DNA of 14,524 bases from assembly GCA_030616365.1 (NCBI GenBank), contig JAUWXM010000022.1, positions 1-14,524 on the forward strand, written 5' to 3'. The translations under genes and the position numbers were made by a program. The DNA comes from a bacterium. GTDB lineage: Bacteria > UBP18 > UBA7526. This document shows positions 1 through 5,864 of the stretch, one piece after another. The notes beneath the pieces were generated by a model. That model was given only the letters and a program-made list of their open reading frames with translations. It did no database searches and was not told the DNA's origin. Positions within the stretch are counted from its first letter, which is position 1, and every line of letters starts with the position of its first letter.

Positions 1-1233
1 TTTGCCTTAAGGATATCCCTGGCAGAGAACCTAAGGCTAATTGAAGACTCTGTAGCTTATCTAAAGAAACAGAAGAAGGAAGTAGTCTACGATGCCGAGC
101 ACTTCTTTGATGGCTATAAGGATGATCCTTCCTATGCTCTTAAAACCCTGGAAGCGGCCCAAAGAGCAGGGGCAGACTCCATTGTCTTATGTGATACCAA
201 TGGAGGAACTCTGACTCAAGAATTGATAAAAATTATCCGCAAAATAAAGAAAAAAATCAAAGTTCCCCTCGGCATTCATACCCATAATGATTCCGGCCTT
301 GCCGTGGCCAATACCTTAGCTGCAGTCCAGGAAGGTGCGCTTCAGGTTCAGGGGACGATAAATGGTTTGGGAGAGAGGTGCGGGAATGTGAACCTCTGTT
401 CCGTAATACCGAACCTCCAGATAAAGATGGGGATTGACTGTATCAAGAAAAAGCAATTGAGCAAGCTGACCGAGGTTTCAAGGTACGTGGCGGAACTGGC
501 CAACCTACCCCATGATGAGAGGCAGCCCTTCGTGGGAAACTCCTCCTTTGCCCATAAGGGGGGGATCCATGTGAGCGCGGTGAAGAAGGACCCCAGAACC
601 TATGAGCATATCCTACCAGAGCTGGTGGGGAATCATAGGAGGATATTGATCTCGGAACTCGCAGGGAGGAGTAACATCCTCTATAAGGCAAAGGAGTATG
701 GCCTGGACTTGGAGAAGAAGACCCCGCAGACAGAAAAGGTCTTAAAGGACTTAAAGAGACTTGAAGATGAAGGCTATCAGTTTGAGGGAGCGGAGGGCTC
801 CTTTGAGCTCCTGATGAAGAAGGCCTTGGGAAAGTATAAAAGCCTCTTTGACTTAGAGGGTTTCCGGGTCACGGTGGAGAAAAGAAAGGATGGAACCTTA
901 AATTGTGAGGCAACCATAAAGGTGAAGGTGGAAGGGATTGAAGAGCATACCGCAGCAGAGGGAAGAGGCCCGATAAATGCTTTAGACAATGCTCTGAGGA
1001 AGGCACTGGAAGAATTCTATCCTTCTCTAAAGAGTGTTCGTCTTACGGACTATAAGGTGAGGGTCCTGGATGTTAAGGCAGGGACCGCTGCTCCAGTGAG
1101 GGTCCTTGTGGAGGCCAGAGATAAAAAGGAGAGCTGGGGAACAGTGGGAGTATCCACCAATATCATTGAGGCCTCCTGGCAGGCTCTGGTTGATAGCCTG
1201 GAATATAAACTTCTCAAGAAACACAGAAAGTGA
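1..1233 (+). CDS. cimA: (R)-citramalate synthase, 5'-truncated by the window edge
   Basis: The frame is open from base 1 and encodes the last 410 residues; the N-terminal strand with the first catalytic arginine/aspartate lies outside the window. The family condenses pyruvate with acetyl-CoA to citramalate, the first step of the pyruvate route to 2-oxobutyrate and isoleucine. Visible signatures are DAEHFFDGYK (about residues 31-40), the metal-binding HTHND (93-97) and GTINGLGERCGN (about 118-129), all typical of the HMGL-like TIM barrel. The stretch HKGGIHVSAV follows, then a C-terminal LeuA-type regulatory dimer domain from about residue 290, where product feedback normally acts. The DAEHFFDGY form and the long linker favour CimA over LeuA or homocitrate synthase. 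Full-length members are about 520-540 residues, so roughly 120 are missing. The TGA is followed at once by an AT-rich repeat. I see no insertion inside this gene. Confidence 0.93.
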   Translation, partial: FALRISLAENLRLIEDSVAYLKKQKKEVVYDAEHFFDGYKDDPSYALKTLEAAQRAGADSIVLCDTNGGTLTQELIKIIRKIKKKIKVPLGIHTHNDSGLAVANTLAAVQEGALQVQGTINGLGERCGNVNLCSVIPNLQIKMGIDCIKKKQLSKLTEVSRYVAELANLPHDERQPFVGNSSFAHKGGIHVSAVKKDPRTYEHILPELVGNHRRILISELAGRSNILYKAKEYGLDLEKKTPQTEKVLKDLKRLEDEGYQFEGAEGSFELLMKKALGKYKSLFDLEGFRVTVEKRKDGTLNCEATIKVKVEGIEEHTAAEGRGPINALDNALRKALEEFYPSLKSVRLTDYKVRVLDVKAGTAAPVRVLVEARDKKESWGTVGVSTNIIEASWQALVDSLEYKLLKKHRK

Positions 1234-1241
1234 GTTTCGTC

Positions 1242-1375
1242 AAATCCTAAATTCTAATATCGAAACTCTAAACAATATCGAATGACCAAAATACAAATGA
1301 CCAAAACTGTTTAGAATTTTGAACATTCGGATTTTGAATTTGTTTAGGATTTAGGATTTCGTGCTTAGGATTTTT
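1242..1375. repeat. AT-rich imperfect inverted repeat, family A
   Basis: The gap between cimA and the permease is almost filled by two arms, about 1242-1308 and 1309-1375. Each is built from variants of AATCCTAAA, CTAAACAA and GACCAAAA on the left and their complements (GTTTAGGATT, TTTGAA, GATTTCGTGCTTAGGATT) on the right. The right-hand end GATTTCGTGCTTAG recurs exactly at about 5825-5838, just upstream of uvrB, so this is a dispersed element and not a local hairpin. No reading frame or transposase signature is present. It could fold into a long imperfect stem in RNA, but there is no GC-rich stem with a T-tract, so I do not call it a terminator. Confidence 0.75.
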
Positions 1376-1400
1376 AATAGATTGCTAATCTGATATTTTT

Positions 1401-1406
1401 TATAAT
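1401..1406 (+). promoter_or_regulatory. Possible -10 element (TATAAT) for the permease-valS unit
   Basis: A perfect TATAAT sits 10 nt before the permease ATG. No good -35 is visible at the expected distance (TAGATT at 1378-1383 is poor). If used, transcription would begin about 3-6 nt before the start codon, giving an almost leaderless mRNA. The AT-rich context makes a chance match possible. Confidence 0.35.
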
Positions 1407-1416
1407 CTGGTGATAT

Positions 1417-2340
1417 ATGCCCCAGGGGACGCTACTTTTAATCTCAAGGACTATACTGCCCATCTTTACTATTGTAGGGGTGGGCTTCTTGTTTTCTAAA
1501 GTTACCAAACTGAGACTTGATCCCTTGATCGATATCATCATCTACATTACCTCCCCTTGCCTGGTCTTCACCTCCATGATAAATAAGGAGTTTATAGCAA
1601 GGGAGTTTGCAAGCATTGCTTTTGGGGCCTTTTTTGTCATGTTGTGCGGAGGGTTTCTTATCTTCCTCTTTTCCAAGATAAGAAGGTTCGACCCCCGACC
1701 CTTTTACTTTCCCATTATGTTCCCTAATACCGGGAATATGGGCCTCTCCGTTTCTCTCTTCGCTTTTGGAATAGCCGGCCTCTCCAAAGGGATTATCTAC
1801 TATGTTGCCTCCTGCCTCCTATTTTATTCTCTAGGGGTATATCTCTTAAGTAAGGAATCGGGAATAAAAACTACCCTTAAGATACCAGTAATCTATGCGG
1901 CAATAATCGGTATTATCTTAAGCCTCTATCGTGCTCCATTGGTTAGTCTTTTTAAGAACTATTCTTTATTCTTCGAATTCCTAAGGATTGGCCAAAGGAC
2001 CATTGAGATGGTAGCTCGGCCCACCATCCCTTTGATGCTCTTAATGCTCGGCTCGAGACTAAGCAGGACAAAGGTCACTTCCTTTAAGCTTCCCCTTGCC
2101 TGTGCCTTAGCAAGAATAGTTATGGGCCTCTCGTTAGCCCTTATCTTCGTGAATCTCTTCAAGATAACCGGTCCGGATAGAGCGATTATTATCCTTATTT
2201 CCTCTCTCTCTTCACCTGTCGCTAGCTTTATGTTTGCCCAGAAGTTTAATGCTCGACCAGAATTAGCGGCCTCAGTCCTTCTCATTTCTACACTACTCAT
2301 GATCATCACTATACCTTTAGTATTAGCATTCTTCTGTTAG
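1417..2340 (+). CDS. AEC (auxin efflux carrier) family permease
   Basis: A 307-residue hydrophobic protein with about ten membrane segments in two five-helix halves (roughly residues 8-27, 38-55, 65-86, 99-119, 125-144, 157-171, 199-212, 227-247, 255-276, 285-306). The motif NTGNMGLS (104-111) is the hallmark of the unwound helix in the first half of AEC transporters (Mem_trans family), which adopt a bile-acid-sodium-symporter-like fold. Bacterial members export or exchange small organic anions such as malate or malonate; the substrate cannot be read from sequence. The start is uncertain: ATG 1417 has only a weak GGTGA four nt upstream and may be nearly leaderless. It ends 9 nt before valS, so the two are probably co-transcribed. 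No functional link between them is evident. Confidence 0.85.
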   Translation: MPQGTLLLISRTILPIFTIVGVGFLFSKVTKLRLDPLIDIIIYITSPCLVFTSMINKEFIAREFASIAFGAFFVMLCGGFLIFLFSKIRRFDPRPFYFPIMFPNTGNMGLSVSLFAFGIAGLSKGIIYYVASCLLFYSLGVYLLSKESGIKTTLKIPVIYAAIIGIILSLYRAPLVSLFKNYSLFFEFLRIGQRTIEMVARPTIPLMLLMLGSRLSRTKVTSFKLPLACALARIVMGLSLALIFVNLFKITGPDRAIIILISSLSSPVASFMFAQKFNARPELAASVLLISTLLMIITIPLVLAFFC

Positions 2341-2345
2341 GGAGA
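2341..2345 (+). promoter_or_regulatory. valS ribosome binding site
   Basis: GGAGA begins directly after the permease stop codon and lies 4 nt before ATG 2350. This fixes the valS start and supports translation linked to the permease. Confidence 0.6.
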
Positions 2346-2349
2346 AACG

Positions 2350-5271
2350 ATGACCATACCGACTAAATATCAACCAAAAAAAGTTGAAAAGAAGTGGTAT
2401 AAATACTGGATGGATAAGGGCTATTTCCATGCTGAAGTGGATAAGAAGAGAAAGCCCTTCACCATAGTCATCCCCCCTCCTAATATCACCGGTTCCCTAC
2501 ATATGGGCCACGCCCTGAATAATACCCTACAGGATATCTTGGTGAGATATAAGAGGATGAAGGGCTATAATGCCTGCTGGATCCCAGGAACAGACCATGC
2601 GGGAATCGCCACCCAGAATGTGGTAGAGAAGGAGCTATTAAAGGAGGGAAAGAGCAGGTTCGACCTGGGAAGGGAGAGGTTTGTCAAAAAGGTCTGGGAA
2701 TGGAAAGAGAAATATGGGAATAGAATCATTGAGCAATTGAAGAGGTTGGGATGCTCCTGTGACTGGGAAAGATTGAGGTTTACCCTGGATAGAGGATGCT
2801 CTGAGGCAGTGACCGAGACCTTCGTCAGGCTATATAAAGAAGGCCTGATCTATAGGGATGAGTACATTATTAACTGGTGCCCCAGATGCCAGACCGCTTT
2901 ATCTGATATTGAGGTAGAGCATAAAGAAGAAAAAGGCTACCTTTACTATATAAAATACCCTTTCAAAGATAGTCCAAAGTCCAAAGTCCAAAGTCCAAAG
3001 TTAAAAGTCAAAACCGATTACCGATCACTGATCACTGATCACCGATTACCTGATTATATTACTGTGGCCACCACTCGCCCAGAGACCATGCTCGGCGATA
3101 CTGCAGTGGCAATCAATCCCAGGGATAAGAGGTTCAAGAGACTAATAGGCCAGATCCTCATTCTTCCCGTTATGAATAGAGAAATACCCCTAATCGCTGA
3201 TGATTATGTTGATCCAGAGTTTGGTACTGGAGCGGTAAAGATTACCCCCGCCCATGACCCCAATGATTTTGAGATAGGGAGGAAACATAAACTTCCTGAG
3301 GTAAGAGTGATAGACACTTCTGGGAGGATGACCAAGGCAGCCGGGAAGTACCAAGGACTGGATAGGTATGAATGTAGAAAGAGGCTTCTTGAAGATTTAG
3401 AGAAAAAAGGCTATCTGGAGAAGAAAGAAGATTATTCTGTTCCTGTGGGAAGATGTTATAGATGTTCTACACCCATTGAGCCTCTCATTTCTCTTCAATG
3501 GTTTCTCAAAGTAAGGGACTTGGCGAAACCGGCCATTGAGGTGGTGAAGAGAGGAAGAATAAGATATATCCCCAAAAGGTGGGAGAAGATTTATCTGGAT
3601 TGGATGGAGGGCCTGAAGGACTGGTGCCTTTCTCGGCAGATATGGTGGGGACACCGGCTGCCCGTTTATTATTGTAAGAAGTCCAAAGTCCAAAGTCCAA
3701 AGTCCAAAGTCAAAGAATGCCCGCCAATCGTTGCCCGAAAGAAGCCGAAGAAATGCCCAAAATGTGGGAATAGAAATTTGGTTCAGGACCCGGATGTTTT
3801 AGATACCTGGTTTAGTAGTGCCCTCTGGCCTTTCTCTACCTTGGGCTGGCCAAAGAAGACAAAGGATTTAGAATACTTCTATCCCACAAGTCTTTTAATT
3901 ACGGGCCATGAGATCATTCACCTCTGGGTGGCGAGGATGATCAAGATGGGATTAAGGCTAATGGGCGATATACCTTTTAGCGAAGTTTACATCCATGGTA
4001 TTGTTCGGGACAAGAAGGGGAAGAAGATGAGTAAATCCTTAGGGAATGTCATCGATCCCTTAGACATTATTGCTGAATATGGAACGGATGCTCTACGCTT
4101 CACTCTAGCCTCTTCCTGCGCCCAGGGACAGGATTTACAGCTATTCGATGAGAAGTTTACTTCAAGTAGAAACTTCGCCAATAAGATATGGAACGCTTCC
4201 CGTTTCGTTCTCATGAACCTCACCGGTTTTCCACCGATCACCGATCACCGATCACCGATCACCGATTTAACTCTGGCTGACCGCTGGATTCTCAGTAGAT
4301 ACAATAGAACTGTTAAAGAGGTCACAGATTCCATTGAAAATTACAGAATAAGTGAGGCTGCCCAATCCCTATACCAGTTTATATGGCATGAGTTCTGCGA
4401 TTGGTATCTGGAAATGATAAAGCCTAGACTCTACCAACAAGAAGAAGCTATCGAGCTATCAAGCAATCGAGCGATCAAGACCGGCAAACTGGCAAACCGG
4501 CAAACTGGCAAACCGGCCAACCTTTCATCTAAAGAAGTGGTTCAGTATGTGATGTGGCATGTTCTGGAGGGAATATTGAGACTCCTCCATCCCTTCATGC
4601 CCTTCGTCACTGAAGAAATCTGGCAGGCGCTAAAGCGCCATACGCAGATGACCGCAGATATAAACGCAGATGACCGCAGATTGGAGAGCATTATGATTAG
4701 TTCCTGGCCAGAAGTTGATAAGAAGAGAATAGATACTAAAGTAGAGAAAGAAATGGCCCTTGTTATAGAGGTCACCACTTCAATCAGGAATATTAGGTCA
4801 GAGATAGGGATCGCTCCCCAGAAGAAGATAGAGGCCTTTCTTAAGATAAGGAAAAAAGACCAGCTAAAGACTTTAGAAAAGAACGCTACTTATATTAGAG
4901 ACCTCGCCCGGGTATCCAGGATAAAGATGGGCCCTGGTGTCGCGAAGCCCGTTCCCTCTGCCAGTGCAGTAATCGGCGAGATAGAGGTCTGGATTCCCCT
5001 TAAGGGATTAATTGATTTGAATAAAGAGAGAAAGCGAATAATGCGCCAGACAAGCAGGATAGAAGAGGAATTGAAAAGGGCAAGAGAGAAATTGAAGAGT
5101 ACGGAATTCTTAAGCAAAGCCCCGGAAAGAATAATTGCTAAAGAAAAGGAGAAGGAAAAAGAACTTAAGGAAAGATCCGAAAAGTTAAAAAAGAACTTAA
5201 AAAGCCTACAACCGCCCGTTCAGGATCCTGAGGATCCTTCAGGATCCGAAGGGCAGAAGCACAGAAGGTAA
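2350..5271 (+). CDS. valS: Valyl-tRNA synthetase with five in-frame repeat insertions and a repeat-derived tail
   Basis: A class Ia synthetase that charges tRNA-Val in the cytoplasm. The HIGH motif is HMGH (residues 51-54) and the KMSKS motif is 559-563. The CP1 editing domain has TTRPETMLGD (241-250) and AHDPNDFEIG (301-310). One zinc site is C177/C180 with C379/C382; the second is C442/C457 with C469/C472. The anticodon-binding helical domain spans about 640-800, and the C-terminal coiled-coil tRNA arm about 895-960. At 973 residues it is longer than the usual 880-950. The excess is explained by repeat-encoded insertions at about 208-234, 443-456, 628-639, 702-725 and 763-778, and by a tail from about 956. 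The insertion at 443-456 separates the two cysteines of a knuckle that is CxxC in the family. All motifs are intact and there is no frameshift, so the enzyme is probably functional. It is preceded by the permease and followed by a terminator at 5524-5558. Confidence 0.97.
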   Translation: MTIPTKYQPKKVEKKWYKYWMDKGYFHAEVDKKRKPFTIVIPPPNITGSLHMGHALNNTLQDILVRYKRMKGYNACWIPGTDHAGIATQNVVEKELLKEGKSRFDLGRERFVKKVWEWKEKYGNRIIEQLKRLGCSCDWERLRFTLDRGCSEAVTETFVRLYKEGLIYRDEYIINWCPRCQTALSDIEVEHKEEKGYLYYIKYPFKDSPKSKVQSPKLKVKTDYRSLITDHRLPDYITVATTRPETMLGDTAVAINPRDKRFKRLIGQILILPVMNREIPLIADDYVDPEFGTGAVKITPAHDPNDFEIGRKHKLPEVRVIDTSGRMTKAAGKYQGLDRYECRKRLLEDLEKKGYLEKKEDYSVPVGRCYRCSTPIEPLISLQWFLKVRDLAKPAIEVVKRGRIRYIPKRWEKIYLDWMEGLKDWCLSRQIWWGHRLPVYYCKKSKVQSPKSKVKECPPIVARKKPKKCPKCGNRNLVQDPDVLDTWFSSALWPFSTLGWPKKTKDLEYFYPTSLLITGHEIIHLWVARMIKMGLRLMGDIPFSEVYIHGIVRDKKGKKMSKSLGNVIDPLDIIAEYGTDALRFTLASSCAQGQDLQLFDEKFTSSRNFANKIWNASRFVLMNLTGFPPITDHRSPITDLTLADRWILSRYNRTVKEVTDSIENYRISEAAQSLYQFIWHEFCDWYLEMIKPRLYQQEEAIELSSNRAIKTGKLANRQTGKPANLSSKEVVQYVMWHVLEGILRLLHPFMPFVTEEIWQALKRHTQMTADINADDRRLESIMISSWPEVDKKRIDTKVEKEMALVIEVTTSIRNIRSEIGIAPQKKIEAFLKIRKKDQLKTLEKNATYIRDLARVSRIKMGPGVAKPVPSASAVIGEIEVWIPLKGLIDLNKERKRIMRQTSRIEEELKRAREKLKSTEFLSKAPERIIAKEKEKEKELKERSEKLKKNLKSLQPPVQDPEDPSGSEGQKHRR
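2971..3009 (+). repeat. (AGTCCAA)n array inside valS, copy 1
   Basis: Four exact AGTCCAA units (2971-2998) are followed by two decayed units (AGTTAAA, AGTCAAA). In frame it reads SPKSKVQSPKLKVK, between two strands at the start of the ValRS editing domain (YIKYPF before it, YITVATTRPE after it). It preserves the reading frame. Confidence 0.9.
3012..3050 (+). repeat. ACCGATC/ACTGATC-type array inside valS
   Basis: Degenerate 7-nt units (ACCGATT, ACCGATC, ACTGATC, ACTGATC, ACCGATT) lie directly next to the AGTCCAA array. They encode about DYRSLITDHRLPD. The same unit appears in cleaner form at 4233-4266. Two different repeat types therefore abut at one insertion point in the editing domain. 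Confidence 0.8.
3680..3714 (+). repeat. (AGTCCAA)n array inside valS, copy 2
   Basis: Four exact AGTCCAA units plus AGTCAAA encode KSKVQSPKSKVK. The array lies between C442 and C457 of the second ValRS zinc site, a pair usually spaced CxxC. The other half of the site, CPKC (469-472), is unchanged. Confidence 0.9.
4233..4266 (+). repeat. (ACCGATC)n array inside valS
   Basis: Nearly five exact 7-nt units encode TDHRSPITD, in the linker between the catalytic core (RFVLMNLTGF) and the anticodon-binding domain (LADRWILSR). The reading frame is maintained. Confidence 0.9.
4451..4518 (+). repeat. GGCAAAC(T/C) array with a degenerate AATCGAGC-like flank inside valS
   Basis: Positions 4483-4516 hold four 8-nt units alternating GGCAAACT and GGCAAACC. 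They are preceded at 4451-4480 by a degenerate run (ATCGAGCT, ATCAAGCA, ATCGAGCG, ATCAAG). The insertion sits after YLEMIKPRLY and before the helix VVQYVMWHVL of the anticodon domain, where related enzymes have a short charged loop. Confidence 0.8.
4643..4682 (+). repeat. CGCAGATGAC-type array inside valS
   Basis: CGCAGATGAC, CGCAGATATAAA, CGCAGATGAC and CGCAGATT form imperfect 10-12-nt units encoding about TQMTADINADDRRLE. They lie between the conserved PFVTEEIWQAL and IMISSWPE segments. Confidence 0.8.
5220..5247. repeat. GGATCC palindrome cluster at the valS 3' end
   Basis: Three GGATCC sites lie within 28 nt, including the perfect 12-nt palindrome TCAGGATCCTGA (5220-5231). It encodes QDPEDPSGSE in a tail beyond the normal end of the tRNA-binding arm. 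A second repeat-like stretch (AGCACAGAAGG, then ACACAAAAAGCGCAAAAA) follows and contains the stop codon. Confidence 0.75.
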
Positions 5272-5318
5272 ACACAAAAAGCGCAAAAATCTTAGCCTTC
5301 CTTGCGTACTTTTAGTAA

Positions 5319-5405
5319 TTATTCGTCATTGGTCAAATTATTATCATCTATATTGTATTCGTCTTGATCCAAAGAAGAATAGAGGAAATAAAAAAGAAAA
5401 GGTAA
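5319..5405 (+). pseudogene. Possible remnant of a small membrane-anchored peptide
   Basis: This start-less frame, between two TAA codons, reads a run of hydrophobic residues (IGQIIIIYIVFVLI) and then QRRIEEIKKKR, the look of a single-span membrane anchor with a basic helix. In the next frame (through 5530) a lysine/glutamate-rich continuation runs on (KVRESQKEKVKEAAAER). One frameshift would join them into a helix-rich small protein. I do not recognise a family. It may be chance, since AT-rich DNA readily gives such runs. Confidence 0.2.
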
Positions 5406-5498
5406 GGGAAAGCCAGAAGGAAAAAGTAAAAGAGGCGGCTGCGGAAAGAAGTAATCACTTCAAATTAATTCTAAAATTAACAAAAGGCCCCGAATATA

Positions 5499-5524
5499 GA
5501 CGACGCGCGGGAACTTGCCTCGTC
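5499..5524 (-). repeat. GAGGCAAG...GCGCGTCG palindromic element, family B, copy 1
   Basis: The reverse complement (GACGAGGCAAG, then GCGCGTCGTC) matches the elements at 9212-9235 and 12019-12043. The ends GACGA/TCGTC pair as a short stem. This copy is in opposite orientation to the other two and lies at the foot of the terminator hairpin. Confidence 0.75.
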
Positions 5525-5558
5525 CAATAAGGAATTCTTCCTTATTGGCGGGGCTTTT
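5524..5558 (+). terminator. Intrinsic terminator-like hairpin downstream of valS
   Basis: CCAATAAGGAA (5524-5534), loop TTC, then TTCCTTATTGG (5538-5548) make a perfect 11-bp stem. CGGGGCTTTT follows. GGGGCTTTT (5550-5558) can also pair with AAAAGGCCCC at 5482-5491, closing a larger structure around both hairpins. The T-tract is short (four T), so efficiency is uncertain. Its position, before a new promoter, fits the end of the permease-valS transcript. Confidence 0.6.
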
Positions 5559-5559
5559 G

Positions 5560-5588
5560 TTGTCATTAAGCAAAAATTATGGTAAAAT
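5560..5588 (+). promoter_or_regulatory. Predicted sigma70-type promoter for uvrB
   Basis: TTGTCA (5560-5565), a 17-nt spacer and TAAAAT (5583-5588): each hexamer matches the consensus at five of six positions. It starts right after the terminator and points at uvrB, leaving a leader of about 270 nt occupied by the nested repeat. No LexA-like operator is visible. Confidence 0.55.
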
Positions 5589-5599
5589 AAAAAATATAA

Positions 5600-5841
5600 A
5601 TTCGAAATCCTAATATCTAAATCCTAAACAAGGCAAAAGTATATCAGAGTACCAGCAAATCAGTGGGCAGAGTATCAGAATACCAGAACATCAGAAAATT
5701 CTTCTTTGAAGCCTGATACCCTGGTCTCCTGATATCCTTCCTACTGATATCCTGATGTCCTGATTTGCTTGTTTTTGTTTTGGTCATTTAGATTTTGAAC
5801 ATTTGGTATTGTTTCGTATTTCGGATTTCGTGCTTAGAATT
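5600..5841. repeat. Nested inverted repeats: family A element carrying an ATCAG-type element
   Basis: The outer arms are family A: 5600-5639 (AAATCCTAA, AAATCCTAAACAA) and 5771-5841 (TTTTGGTCATTTAGATTTTG, GATTTCGTGCTTAG). The inner arms are a second inverted repeat: 5642-5698 is rich in ATCAGA/TACCAG and 5713-5770 in CTGATA/TCCTGAT. The inner element occupies the position where the copy at 1242-1375 has its short centre, which suggests a later insertion into, or expansion of, the loop. Confidence 0.75.
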
Positions 5842-5864
5842 TACCGAACAGCGTGAGGCTTAGC

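Larger units (their letters stand above)
5272..5864. other. Repeat-rich gap between valS and uvrB
   Basis: In order, this 590-nt stretch holds: the remainder of an ACACAAAAAGCGCAAAAA-type repeat; a possible relic of a tiny membrane peptide (5319-5405, no start codon); a palindromic element (5499-5524); a terminator-like hairpin (5524-5558); a good promoter (5560-5588); a nested double inverted repeat (5600-5841); and the uvrB ribosome binding site. I see no intact gene, tRNA or known riboswitch. Confidence 0.7.

Noticed and set aside
1234..1416. T-box or other riboswitch upstream of the permease-valS unit
   Set aside because: No T-box core, specifier loop or GC-rich antiterminator is visible; the leader is an AT-rich dispersed repeat that also occurs before uvrB.
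3397..3700. Antisense reading frames overlapping valS that contain MDFGLLT/MDFGLWT
   Set aside because: They are the reverse reading of the stop-free AGTCCAA arrays and have no ribosome binding site or family resemblance. The same holds for the antisense frame at 10278-10757 over nadC/birA.
5853..5864. GTG 5853 as the uvrB start
   Set aside because: It overlaps the ribosome binding site for ATG 5865 and adds residues not expected at a UvrB N-terminus.
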